In this document: piece by piece, positions 53,616-61,766 of the stretch
How positions within the stretch are numbered: the stretch's first letter is position 1
Layout: each line of letters opens with the position of its first letter
From: Paraburkholderia phenazinium
GTDB taxonomy: Bacteria > Pseudomonadota > Gammaproteobacteria > Burkholderiales > Burkholderiaceae
Direction: 5' to 3'
NCBI RefSeq assembly: GCF_900141745.1
Contig: NZ_FSRM01000001.1
Location: 372,001-436,000 of the forward strand
DNA: 64,000 bases
Notes under the pieces: model-generated
Told to the model about the DNA's origin: nothing
Database searches by the model: none
The model's input: only the letters and a program-made list of their open reading frames with translations
Program-made: the position numbers and the translations under genes

Positions 53616-53747
53616 ATGAAGTGGCTAACCCGATTCGCTTCATCGCAGAAGAACATCGACTGTGTTGCGAAGTGGTTCGGCGGGGCGATAGCGTTGCTCG
53701 GCGTGGTCCTCGTGCTCGTCATATTGGTCCCGCGGATTTTCAGATGA
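53616..53747 (+). CDS. Small membrane protein, 43 residues (paralogue A)
   Basis: Reads MKWLTRFASSQKN then I-D-C-V-A-K-W and a single hydrophobic segment (G-A-I-A-L-L-G-V-V-L-V-L-V-I-L-V-P) with a basic end R-I-F-R. It aligns end to end with the 43-residue product at 54368-54499; 15 of the first 20 residues are identical. Many codon differences between the two are synonymous, so the protein is under selection. Its stop overlaps a further ATG as ATGA. An in-frame ATG at 53586 would add ten residues. Confidence 0.65.
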   Translation: MKWLTRFASSQKNIDCVAKWFGGAIALLGVVLVLVILVPRIFR

Positions 53748-53845
53748 ACGGAACCGTGGTGATTTCCTATGATTTCCAGAAGGCGCCGCGCCCGGGATTC
53801 TGCTCCGGCGCGGTACCCAAGACTTTGAACGTTGCAATCCCTTGA
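53744..53845 (+). CDS. Very small possible protein, 33 residues
   Basis: ATG at 53744 overlaps the stop of the preceding membrane-protein gene as ATGA. Reads M-N-G-T-V-V-I-S-Y-D-F-Q-K-A-P-R-P-G-F-C-S-G. Supported only by the overlap; nothing recognised. Confidence 0.3.
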   Translation: MNGTVVISYDFQKAPRPGFCSGAVPKTLNVAIP

Positions 53846-54106
53846 CGTGAGCGCAACAGCTTACCAGCGGACCAACAGCATCCGGCAAACAGGCGTCGGC
53901 GCGGCTCGAAGAGGCCTCACATTCGACATCGAGCATGCAGTGGACTACGTCGAGATGCGACTCCTCCAAGGCGTACGACGTGAATTCGCTACCGTCACTT
54001 TTGACATCTGGATTTCTAAGCAACGCGGCCCGCAGCCGCCTGCTTTGGAGTCCGAGGTTTGTTGACATTGGCCTCGCATGCGGCAGGGTGGCCTCGGAGA
54101 CTGGAC
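53846..54106. other. Gap of 261 bp with an uncertain 77-codon reading
   Basis: A reading from a TTG at 53832 to 54065 includes T-F-D-I-E-H-A-V-D-Y-V-E-M-R-L-L-Q-G-V-R, which looks protein-like, but it has no ribosome site or ATG. It could be a decayed gene. Confidence 0.3.
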
Positions 54107-54319
54107 ATGAACATCGCAGAAGCAGCCAAGTACCTCTTCGTAAGTCGCCCACACGTAAGGCTATTGCTTGAACGCGGCAAGATAACTGGCATTCCCACAG
54201 AGAACGGAGACTATGCCATTGACGATGCATCTGTCGAGAAATACAAGAGCGATAGGAAGTGCGCCGCCAAAGAATATTTAGATTCGCAAACCGAAGACAA
54301 GGACCCTCTCGGCCTATAA
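54107..54319 (+). CDS. HTH (excisionase/AlpA-like) protein, 70 residues
   Basis: Starts MNIAEAAKYLFVSRPHVRLL, the N-terminus of helix-turn-helix domain proteins of the excisionase (HTH_17) type: M-N-I-x-E-A-A-x-x-L-x-V-S-R-P-x-V-x-x-L-L-E-x-G-x-I. A G-D-Y-A-I-D-D turn leads to a basic C-terminal helix. CGGAGACTGGAC before the ATG. Could be an antitoxin-type or excisionase-type DNA-binding protein; no matching toxin or integrase adjoins it. Confidence 0.75.
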   Translation: MNIAEAAKYLFVSRPHVRLLLERGKITGIPTENGDYAIDDASVEKYKSDRKCAAKEYLDSQTEDKDPLGL

Positions 54320-54367
54320 GGCCGAACTCGCTATGCGAATCCGACGTCCGAGCCGGTCGAGGCAACT

Positions 54368-54499
54368 ATGAAATGGCTATTTCGGTTTGCAACTTCGCAG
54401 AAAAATGTCGATTGCGTCGTCCTATGGCTCGCCCGGTTTGCGACGGTGCTCGGACTAATAGCTGGCATCGTCCTTGTGGTTGCAATCATTCGGAGATGA
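54368..54499 (+). CDS. Small membrane protein, 43 residues (paralogue B)
   Basis: Reads MKWLFRFATSQKN then V-D-C-V-V-L-W and one hydrophobic segment (T-V-L-G-L-I-A-G-I-V-L-V-V-A-I-I) with basic end R-R. Same length and layout as the product at 53616-53747. It lies between the HTH and DUF29 genes. Function unknown; size and one membrane segment would fit a regulator of a membrane complex or a toxin-like peptide. Confidence 0.65.
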   Translation: MKWLFRFATSQKNVDCVVLWLARFATVLGLIAGIVLVVAIIRR

Positions 54500-54544
54500 C
54501 TTTCGTTCCGGCAGGGTGCGGGTGATGTTTATGAAGGAGTTCAG

Positions 54545-55324
54545 ATGCCAACCTATGACGAGGATGTCTCCGCGTGGGCTTTTGAACAAGCCCGATTTCT
54601 GCGGGAACGTCGATTTGACCTGCTGGACATCGAGCACCTTGCCGATGAGATTGAGGATATCGCGAAGGCCGAACCGCGTGAGCTCACCAAACAGATGTCG
54701 GTCCTGCTCGCCTATCTACTCAAGTGGCACTACCTGCCAGCCGAGTGCACAGGCAGTCGTTTGGCAATGATTGAAGCGCGGCGGCTAGATGCGACCGAAA
54801 TTCTGGACGACTCACCGAGCCTGCGTGCGCAGATTGATGAACCCCGAATGTTCCAGTTGATATGGTCGGACGCACTCGCTCAGGCGACGACTGAAAACGG
54901 ACACGATTCGTTCCCGTCGGAATGTCCTTGGGCAATCCACGATGTTCTTTCTGAGGGCTGGTTGCCAGCCGATGCCGCGAAGCTTCGCCACGTGGACCTG
55001 ACGACCCTGGCGTTCGACATCGATGCTACTTACCTACGCGTTGGTGGGAAAGATGGTGCTCGCATCCGCTACCGCCGCATTAATGTTGGGCGACCCACGA
55101 AAGGCCTTAAAGCTAAAGCGGAGAAAATAATTTCGCGTATGGCAATGATGATTTGCATGCTCGCGCCTGATGTGGTGGATACGATTCTCACCATGCCGTC
55201 TGGGACGCTCGAACGTTTGGTCAAAGCGAAGGTGCGTCGCGCACGAACACCGAAACACACTCGAGGCTGGGTCAAGCGTCGTCCAGCAAGTACTGTCTTT
55301 CGTATCCGGGACAGTCAGCGCTGA
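54545..55324 (+). CDS. DUF29 protein with a C-terminal extension
   Basis: 259 residues. Residues 1-150 follow DUF29: Y-D-E-D-V-S-A-W-A-F-E-Q-A-R-F-L-R, F-D-L-L-D-I-E-H-L-A-D-E-I-E-D, L-L-A-Y-L-L-K-W-H-Y-L-P, D-D-S-P-S-L-R and F-P-S-E-C-P-W. DUF29 proteins normally end soon after the C-P-W motif; here ~100 further residues follow, basic, with A-K-A-E-K-I-I-S-R-M-A-M-M-I and a basic tail. AAGGAG before the ATG. Function of DUF29 unknown. Confidence 0.82.
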   Translation: MPTYDEDVSAWAFEQARFLRERRFDLLDIEHLADEIEDIAKAEPRELTKQMSVLLAYLLKWHYLPAECTGSRLAMIEARRLDATEILDDSPSLRAQIDEPRMFQLIWSDALAQATTENGHDSFPSECPWAIHDVLSEGWLPADAAKLRHVDLTTLAFDIDATYLRVGGKDGARIRYRRINVGRPTKGLKAKAEKIISRMAMMICMLAPDVVDTILTMPSGTLERLVKAKVRRARTPKHTRGWVKRRPASTVFRIRDSQR

Positions 55325-55394
55325 TGGACCAATCCGCTTCAATATCGGATACCAACTCATTGCGAAACTTGCGATGTCGACGAAGGAGGCGAAG

Positions 55395-55700
55395 ATGACC
55401 CACGTCTTTGCATGGGGCTATGAGGCCTGGATGACGCAACGGCCCTCAGGTCAGTATTCGTTGTCGGGGTACATAGACGGCAGGGAATTTGATGTTGCCA
55501 CGGACCTGCCGCGAGAGGCCGAGAGGGCATTCGCTCACGCAGCACGTTCGGCGTGGTTGCGCCGCAAAGTTCGGGCCCTCCGGGGCCTACCCGCTCGGGA
55601 GTCTCCGCCAATTAATTCGCTAGATACCTACCATGAAGTCTCTCTCAGAATGATTTTCGTGGCTGTCGTGACTGTGTTATGGAGCCGTGTATTCCGGTGA
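55395..55700 (+). CDS. Hypothetical protein with C-terminal membrane segment, 101 residues
   Basis: ATG at 55395 with AAGGAGG, so it is chosen over upstream in-frame starts. Reads MTHVFAWGYEAWMTQRPSGQ; then Y-S-L-S-G-Y-I-D-G-R-E-F-D-V-A, an R-R-K-V-R-A-L-R-G-L basic stretch, and a hydrophobic end (M-I-F-V-A-V-V-T-V-L-W). No family recognised; likely tail-anchored. Confidence 0.6.
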   Translation: MTHVFAWGYEAWMTQRPSGQYSLSGYIDGREFDVATDLPREAERAFAHAARSAWLRRKVRALRGLPARESPPINSLDTYHEVSLRMIFVAVVTVLWSRVFR

Positions 55701-55785
55701 CCAACTAAAAAGCAATCAGATGAAAGCGCGCAAATTCAGGCGTGCGCGACCGCGTCACGCCCAGCCTGGGTACTTGGCCGCCTCC

Positions 55786-56286
55786 TCAATTAGATACTCG
55801 GCCGCCTCCTGGACGAGCGCCCACTCTTGGCAGCAGAAGCTGCACCGCCTCCTCGATAACCTCATAGCTCAATTCGCAGTTGTCGATGTCGGTGACACCG
55901 ATTTGAGCGAGGTCAGAATCCGAGGCCTCTCCAAAGGAAATCCTGAAGAACATGTTATCAGCCATAGCGCTGACATCATCCGTTTCACCGTTCAGAATTT
56001 CCTCTGCCAACAAACCAGCCATGCCGACGAGTATCTTCCAGTTACCGGGCAGTTCGGGAACAGCAATTCCATTCGCCAGCGTCGCCTTCCGTTTCGCCTC
56101 TGGGCACATCCGGGGACGGAAATCGCCGAGCCACGCTCTCTCGTCTGGATTCCCGCTCTCGTTCTTCCGTAGGACAGCGTCGCCAGCGCCGCCGAAGTAC
56201 TCGTGAAGCATCTTGTGGCCCGCTTCGTGGTGAGCGGCGTCGCGCAGTTCTCTGGCAGCTACCTGTTCATCCGTGAAGTAAGTCAT
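55786..56286 (-). CDS. Stand-alone M41 (FtsH-like) peptidase-type protein, possibly frameshifted at the 3' end
   Basis: 166 residues. H20-E21-A-G-H24 in A-A-H-H-E-A-G-H-K-M-L gives the zinc motif; G-L-L-A-E-E-I-L-N-G (91-100) and D125 (A-S-D-S-D-L-A-Q-I) match M41 positions for the helper helix and the third metal ligand. There is no AAA ATPase domain or membrane segment. The last ~18 residues (P-R-V-G-A-R-P-G-G-G) look unnatural. A one-base shift gives Q-E-W-A-L-V-Q-E-A-A-E-Y-L-I-E-E-A-A-K-Y, ending at 55755, which suggests a frameshift near 55830. Role unknown. Confidence 0.72.
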   Translation of the reverse strand: MTYFTDEQVAARELRDAAHHEAGHKMLHEYFGGAGDAVLRKNESGNPDERAWLGDFRPRMCPEAKRKATLANGIAVPELPGNWKILVGMAGLLAEEILNGETDDVSAMADNMFFRISFGEASDSDLAQIGVTDIDNCELSYEVIEEAVQLLLPRVGARPGGGRVSN

Positions 56287-56616
56287 GTTCGTTTAATTTG
56301 GTCCGTGCCGTTAGCTAAGGTACAGCTCACTGACAAGGCTGCGACGCCGAAGGTAGTCTGTATTGTGCGGATGGTGAGATGGGCGGATGAGGGCTCCGAC
56401 CAGGATATCCGAACTCTGGTCGTTGGAAAACTGCCCAGTGGTGGCTGACCGCGTTTCATGCACCACAGCGGCCAAGGCGGAGTTGAAGCGTGCCCCCGCC
56501 CCACGGCTCCGCTACGGAGCACACTCAAACTAAACACACTGTCCGCGACCATTGAAGCGGACATGTGTGACTTGAATCTATCGGGAGCGCCTGACGTACG
56601 CCCCCAATTTACCTAC
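56287..56616. other. Gap of 330 bp before the porin stop
   Basis: No gene recognised. CCGCCCCACGGCTCCGCTAC includes a short inverted repeat (GCTCCG/CGGAGC around 56506-56520) that may terminate the porin transcript. It is a transition from the accessory block to the porin gene. Confidence 0.4.
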
Positions 56617-57762
56617 TTAGAACTTGTGACGGATAGCAACCCGCGCTACCACTTGGTTTTGGGTCGAGGAGACGTTATCGGCACCCGGCACAAAAGCGTA
56701 GTCCAGGACGGTGCCGGTACGGTCACCACCTACATGTTGATAAACGCCTTGCAAATAGATGTCTGTGCGTTTTGAAAGGTTGTAGTCTGCCATCAACCCA
56801 GCCATCTGGTAGCTCGGGTTGAGCTTGCCTGACGTACTGTTGAAATCGGTTCGCGTGTAGGTATACATCGCACCCACGTAGAACGCTGACGTGAACTGAT
56901 ATTTGCCATTAACTTCGAAATTCTGGAATCTTAGATTCGATAGCGTACCCGTCGGCAGCGTAATGTCGCCGACGTATCCGGAAGTGGTTGGGTTAGTTAC
57001 GTACGTGTTCGAGTACGAAATGCCAACGTTCGCCGAGCCGAAGGTATAACTCGCGCCTGCGCCGAAGATTCGCAGCTTGCTTCCTACGAAGTTCTCATCG
57101 CCTCCATTGTTGATAGCGCCTCCCGCTGTCGATGACGGATTGTCAGCCTGCAGATATGCCGCCGCGAGAAGCAGGCCACCGCTGGTGTACTGCGCGCCAG
57201 CACTGTAACTGCGGTTGTTGGCAAAATTCGTGTCGTTACTAAAGCTATATGTGCCGCCAAACTGCAACCCGGCAATTTCCGGACTCGTGTATTTCACGGT
57301 ATTGTTGACGCGAAACGAGTTGTCTGTATTGTCGTTGTCATACGGATGGGAAAACAGATAGCCCGCCCAGTTGCCGTTTGCCGTAGTCTGCGCAAGGTAG
57401 TCGACGACCGAGTCGTACTGCCTCCCCAACATCACGGAACCCCACTGGCTTGACGAGATGCCAACGTACGCCTGACGGCCAAACATGAGACCGCCCTGTC
57501 CGAGTTTCCCATTGTTGACGTTAAAGCCATTCTCTAACTGGAACACGGCCTTCAGGCCGCCGCCCAGGTCCTCCGCTCCTTTGAGGCCAAAACGGCTACC
57601 TTGGGCGAAACCACTCTGAAGCTCATACACTTTATCGCCAGCAACGTTATTCGTGTAGTCGAAGCCTTCGTCAATCAACCCATAAAGTGTCACGCTGTTC
57701 TGGGCGAACGCGGGTGCCGTGATAGTAGAAACTATCATTGCCGCAAGAATGTTCTTTTTCAT
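56617..57762 (-). CDS. OmpC-type Gram-negative porin
   Basis: 381 residues. Signal peptide MKKNILAAMIVSTITAPAFA, then S-V-T-L-Y-G-L-I-D-E-G, the start of betaproteobacterial porins. It continues with G-S-R-F-G-L-K-G-A-E-D-L-G-G-G-L-K-A-V-F-Q-L-E-N-G-F, the V-M-L-G-R-Q-Y-D segment and the C-terminal V-A-I-R-H-K-F ending in Phe. It forms a trimeric general diffusion barrel. It lies downstream of the ABC operon on the same strand, 374 bases away, and may admit its substrate. Confidence 0.93.
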   Translation of the reverse strand: MKKNILAAMIVSTITAPAFAQNSVTLYGLIDEGFDYTNNVAGDKVYELQSGFAQGSRFGLKGAEDLGGGLKAVFQLENGFNVNNGKLGQGGLMFGRQAYVGISSSQWGSVMLGRQYDSVVDYLAQTTANGNWAGYLFSHPYDNDNTDNSFRVNNTVKYTSPEIAGLQFGGTYSFSNDTNFANNRSYSAGAQYTSGGLLLAAAYLQADNPSSTAGGAINNGGDENFVGSKLRIFGAGASYTFGSANVGISYSNTYVTNPTTSGYVGDITLPTGTLSNLRFQNFEVNGKYQFTSAFYVGAMYTYTRTDFNSTSGKLNPSYQMAGLMADYNLSKRTDIYLQGVYQHVGGDRTGTVLDYAFVPGADNVSSTQNQVVARVAIRHKF

Positions 57763-58136
57763 TAGTTCTCCAAACGGTTATATAAAAGCGAAGTGTAATT
57801 TTCTATTTTTCAACGTGGGTAAAGCATGAGGCACTGGCTCTGCGGAAATTCTTTCGGTTACGGCACCGACCCTTGCCAACAAAGAGTGCTTTCCATGGGC
57901 CGGCTACATTTGGTTCTGCCAGACCAAGACCATTCCAACGTCAGAATTGTTTGGCTACACCGTTGGTTCGTGTCTGCCGTGAGTTCTCTGCAACTAGAGT
58001 AAAGTTCAGCAAAATCGCAGGGTGCGTCGGAGCTAGAATTTGGTAGAGGCACCAGCAGGGTGACTGCTACCTGACCGGCCGGAGCTCCGCTCGGCGAGTC
58101 GGGCATCGCAACTCACCGGTCTGGAACGCCGGTTTC
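57763..58136. promoter_or_regulatory. Spacer between the ABC ATPase gene and the porin gene
   Basis: 374 bp. The part next to the porin (about 57765-57810) is AT-rich and should carry its promoter. The remainder shows no recognisable gene; an 82-codon minus-strand reading is without signal. Confidence 0.4.
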
Positions 58137-58931
58137 TTACTTGAGGCTACCAGACAGAAACTGCTTCAAGCGGTCGCTACGAGGAGCACCCAATACTTCG
58201 TCTGGAGAGCCTTCCTCCTCAGTGCGCCCCTGGTGCAGGAACATTACACGATTGGACACATTTCGCGCGAAACCCATCTCATGCGTAACCACAATCATCG
58301 TCCGACCTTCTTCGGCAAGTTTCTGCATCACTTTCAGAACCTCACCGACGAGTTCAGGGTCGAGCGCTGAAGTAGGCTCATCAAACAGCATGGCGTCAGG
58401 ATTCATGGCAAGTGCGCGGGCAATGGCTACCCGCTGCTGCTGGCCACCCGACAAATGCGATGGATACTGTTGCTCGACGCGCGAAGGTAGACCGACTTTT
58501 TCGAGGAAAGTACGCGCGCGCTCCTCTGCCTCGCGACGCGACAACCCAAGGACGTGCATGGGTGCTTCGATGATGTTTTCGAGCACGTTCATATGTGCCC
58601 ACAGGTTGAAATGCTGAAAGACCATCGCAAGTCTGGTTCGCATGCGCTGGAGTTGCTTCCGGTCCGCGACGTCAATATTTCCGACCGCGTCGACCTTAGT
58701 TTTGACCTCTTCGCCGTCGACAACAATTCGACCGCTGTTCGGCCGCTCCAGGAAGTTAATGCAACGCAAAAAGGTGCTCTTCCCGGAGCCACTTGCGCCG
58801 ATGATGCTGATGACATCCCCTTTTTTAGCGTTCAGCGATACCCCTTTCAAAACCTCGTTTTCGCCGAAGCGCTTGTGGATGTCGTGAACCGCCAGCTTGA
58901 CAGGATTGCTTTGAGACGTTTGGCGCAGCAT
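58137..58931 (-). CDS. HisP-type amino-acid ABC transporter ATPase
   Basis: 264 residues. Walker [10 protein letters not shown] (45-53), signature L-S-G-G-Q (160-164), Walker B L-F-D-E-P (182-186) and the H-loop V-V-T-H-E. The segment [15 protein letters not shown] is typical of HisP/OccP ATPases for histidine, arginine and opines. It follows two permease genes and completes the importer. Confidence 0.95.
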   Translation of the reverse strand: MLRQTSQSNPVKLAVHDIHKRFGENEVLKGVSLNAKKGDVISIIGASGSGKSTFLRCINFLERPNSGRIVVDGEEVKTKVDAVGNIDVADRKQLQRMRTRLAMVFQHFNLWAHMNVLENIIEAPMHVLGLSRREAEERARTFLEKVGLPSRVEQQYPSHLSGGQQQRVAIARALAMNPDAMLFDEPTSALDPELVGEVLKVMQKLAEEGRTMIVVTHEMGFARNVSNRVMFLHQGRTEEEGSPDEVLGAPRSDRLKQFLSGSLK

Positions 58932-59059
58932 AGTATTCCCTTTTCAATGCGTAGAATCTTCGAAGATGCCGGGCACTAGCCCCCGGGACATCACAGAAAG
59001 ACGCTCAATCGCCCCGCCGCCATATAGCCGTTGCTAGCGTCGAAAGTAAGCGTCGGACG

Positions 59060-59797
59060 TTAGCTGGCTGACGCGCGTTTGACGTGTCCTTTTGCGTCCA
59101 ATACTTCAACAGGCCTGCGCTGCAGGTGCGGGGAGAGGCGCTTCTCTACGTACTGCATCGCCCGCGTGATGACAAAGTTTATGAAGAGGTAGATGGCTCC
59201 AGCGCAGATAAAAATAGGAATTGCGTTATACGTCTCGGATATCAATTTGTAGGCGATGCCGGTGACCTCCATCAGCGTAATAATGCTCGCCAGGGACGTC
59301 GACTTAATCATCAGGATGACTTCGTTGCTGTATGCAGGCAGTGCCTGCCGCAACGCGACCGGGAAAACAATCCGCCGAAAGGTTTTGGGTCCCGACATCC
59401 CGCAAGCCCATGCTGCCTCAACCTGACCGTAGGGCACGGACAGGATGCCTCCGCGAATGATTACTGCGCCGTATGCCGCTGTGTTGAGCGAGAGCGCGAG
59501 GATTGCACACCAGAAAGGTTCTCTCAGATACGCCCAAAGGAAGCTATGTCGGACGAACGCAAGTTGTCCAAGCCCGTAGTAAATGAGGAACAGTTGCACG
59601 AGAAGCGGCGTGCCCCGGAACGCGAATACGTAAGCTCTTACCAAAAGGACGAGTGGCTTGGGCCCATAAAGCTGCAACGTTGCGAGGATTACTGCCAGCA
59701 CCGCGCCCGCGCTCACCGAGATGGCCGCGAGTTCAAGCGTTTTCGGAACTCCGGATAGCAAGCTGAGGAGCGTGTCTGCAACAAATTGAAAGTTCAT
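59060..59797 (-). CDS. HisM-type amino-acid ABC transporter permease
   Basis: 245 residues, five hydrophobic segments. The EAA loop E-A-A-W-A-C-G-M-S-G-P-K-T-F-R-R-I-V-F-P contacts the ATPase. F-A-F-R-G-T-P-L-L-V-Q-L-F-L-I-Y-Y-G is typical of this permease group. The ATG at 59797 overlaps the stop of the companion permease gene as TGATG and has AAGGAG. Confidence 0.95.
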   Translation of the reverse strand: MNFQFVADTLLSLLSGVPKTLELAAISVSAGAVLAVILATLQLYGPKPLVLLVRAYVFAFRGTPLLVQLFLIYYGLGQLAFVRHSFLWAYLREPFWCAILALSLNTAAYGAVIIRGGILSVPYGQVEAAWACGMSGPKTFRRIVFPVALRQALPAYSNEVILMIKSTSLASIITLMEVTGIAYKLISETYNAIPIFICAGAIYLFINFVITRAMQYVEKRLSPHLQRRPVEVLDAKGHVKRASAS

Positions 59798-60516
59798 CAC
59801 GCTCTCCTTACCCCACGGAATGCGTGTGCTTCCACGCGTCTGAAACCCCAGGAGGTCACAGAGGAAATTGCGAGGTAAAGCAAAGCGGCCGTCGCATAAA
59901 AATAGAATGGCTGATGTGTCGAACCACTCCCCACGGCCGACTGACGCATCAACTCGACCAAGCCAATGACGGAGATGAGGGCCGACTCTTTCAACACCAA
60001 CTGCCAGACGTTCTCCATTCCGGGAATGGCGTATCGAACTAGTTGAGGAGCAATAATGCGGCGCAAAAGCAGTGAGCTGCTCATGCCGTATGCGCGACCG
60101 GCTTCCATCTGGCCTGAATGAATGGCGAGAAATGCGCCCCGCAGTACCTCCGACTGGTAAGCACCAGATACACAACCAATCGCGAGCGCACCGGTTGCGA
60201 AGGTCGGCGCGGAGACGAATCCCTGGCTGCCAAACATCGCCGCAAAGTGGCTCAAAACTGAACTTCCGCCAAAGTACAACAGGTAGATGACGAGCAGGTC
60301 GGGAACACCCCGCAACACGGTAGCATAGGCGTCGGCGAGCAGGCGCGCCGATGCATATTTCGACAGTCGCGCCCAGCATACTGCCGAGCCGAACATCAGT
60401 CCGACAAGAAATCCGCTGGCGGCAACAGCAACGCTCATTAGCGCCGCCGAGAGCATCAACGCACCCCAGCCTTCGGGGCTGAAGCCCATGAGGGCTATAT
60501 ATTCAGTTCCAAACAC
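59797..60516 (-). CDS. HisQ-type amino-acid ABC transporter permease
   Basis: 239 residues. EAA loop E-A-G-R-A-Y-G-M-S-S-S-L-L-L-R-R-I-I-A-P; L-R-G-V-P-D-L-L-V-I-Y-L-L-Y-F-G is the group motif. It starts with GTG at 60516 after AAGGAG. Overlaps the second permease by one base of the stop/start pair. With HisM and HisP types it forms a heteromeric importer. Confidence 0.94.
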   Translation of the reverse strand: MFGTEYIALMGFSPEGWGALMLSAALMSVAVAASGFLVGLMFGSAVCWARLSKYASARLLADAYATVLRGVPDLLVIYLLYFGGSSVLSHFAAMFGSQGFVSAPTFATGALAIGCVSGAYQSEVLRGAFLAIHSGQMEAGRAYGMSSSLLLRRIIAPQLVRYAIPGMENVWQLVLKESALISVIGLVELMRQSAVGSGSTHQPFYFYATAALLYLAISSVTSWGFRRVEAHAFRGVRRA

Positions 60517-60579
60517 GACGTGTCTCCTTCAAATCAAGCAGCGTGGCCTGGTCGAAAAATTGAGCGGCCGGCTTCGTTC

Positions 60580-61764
60580 CTAGTTTAAGTTTGAGTCCGT
60601 CGCTACAACCTCAGACGAAAAACGCGTGGGGCTGAATGCTTCTATAGAGAAGTCAGATTTCCCATCAACTATCAAATCGGCTAGGACCGAGCCGACGATA
60701 GGACCGAGCTGGAATCCATGACCAGAAAAGCCGAAAGCGTGCCAAATTCCAGCGGACGTTTTACTCGGCGCAATGACTGGAATGAGGTCGGGAGTCAGCG
60801 CCTCGATACCGCCCCAGGTCCGCACAATAGGCGCGTTGCGAAGCTGGGGGAAAAAATCGAGGACAGTGCTGGCGCTTTCCACCATACGGTCGGCAACCGT
60901 CACTGATGTCTCGTTGGGCATATCAACAATTGCCGGCACTCCGCCGCCAATTACAATCGTGCCCGACTCGGTTTGCTTGAACGACAACGTCCGGTCAATC
61001 CCAACCACAACCGTGTCAATAAACTTGGGCAACCGCGCAGTCACCATCAGCGTATAGCCAACGGGCTCGCACGGAATGTAGTCTCCGGCAAATCGTGCGA
61101 ACTGGTCCGCCCAAGCTCCGCCGCAGTTGACGATTACATTCGCACGTCGCGGACCCGCGGATGTTTCCACGACCCAGTTGCTGCCTGACTGCTGTAGTCC
61201 TGTTGCGCAGACGCCTTCCTCGAATTCAGCTCCGAATTGCTCTGCGCGCAGGCGAAACGCCCGCGTTGTCCGGGCAGGATTCGCGTGGCCATCGCGTCGA
61301 GCGATGATTCCTCCGACAGCCATGTTTGACACACCAGGCAGCAGTCTACGGAGTTGCTCGCGGTCGAGTAGCTCTTCGAAATCGTAGCCAAGGCTACGCG
61401 TCTCGGCCACACGCTTCTCGCACCAAGCCATCTCCCCCGCGTCGCCGGCCACCCCAATTTGTCCGACGTCTCCGACGAAGTGGCAAATCGGGGCCAGTTC
61501 GGGACCAAGAAGCGATTCAAGGTCAAACCACCGGTCCATCGCTGCCATCGACAATGGAAGTTCAGCAACATCCCGCACTAGCCGACGGACGCCGCCAGCG
61601 TTGACGCCCGATGCGTGACGACCGACCGTGTTCTTTTCGATGACGAGTACTGAGAGGCCCTTCTTTGCGAGGTGCAATGCTGTGCAGCAGCCGTGAAGGC
61701 CGCCGCCAATCACAATCGCATCATAAGAAGGGCTTGTGGTCACATTCCGTATGCTTGATTTCAT
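60580..61764 (-). CDS. FAD-dependent oxidase/dehydrogenase (DAO family, beta-type subunit)
   Basis: 394 residues. FAD motif D-A-I-V-I-G-G-G-L-H-G-C-C-T-A-L-H-L (15-32), then the V-I-E-K-N strand end, H-A-S-G-V-N-A-G-G-V and the C-terminal G-F-S-G-H-G-F-Q-L-G-P. This is the DAO fold of OoxB/NoxB opine oxidases, D-hydroxyproline dehydrogenase and related subunits. With the two following upstream proteins it forms a heterotrimer-type enzyme that oxidises a secondary amine or D-amino acid. Two bases from the next gene. Confidence 0.9.
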   Translation of the reverse strand: MKSSIRNVTTSPSYDAIVIGGGLHGCCTALHLAKKGLSVLVIEKNTVGRHASGVNAGGVRRLVRDVAELPLSMAAMDRWFDLESLLGPELAPICHFVGDVGQIGVAGDAGEMAWCEKRVAETRSLGYDFEELLDREQLRRLLPGVSNMAVGGIIARRDGHANPARTTRAFRLRAEQFGAEFEEGVCATGLQQSGSNWVVETSAGPRRANVIVNCGGAWADQFARFAGDYIPCEPVGYTLMVTARLPKFIDTVVVGIDRTLSFKQTESGTIVIGGGVPAIVDMPNETSVTVADRMVESASTVLDFFPQLRNAPIVRTWGGIEALTPDLIPVIAPSKTSAGIWHAFGFSGHGFQLGPIVGSVLADLIVDGKSDFSIEAFSPTRFSSEVVATDSNLN

Positions 61765-61766
61765 GC

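Noticed and set aside
53640..54365. 241-codon minus-strand open frame
   Set aside because: Runs opposite to several plus-strand genes that have good ribosome sites and paralogy; Arg/Ser-rich shadow.
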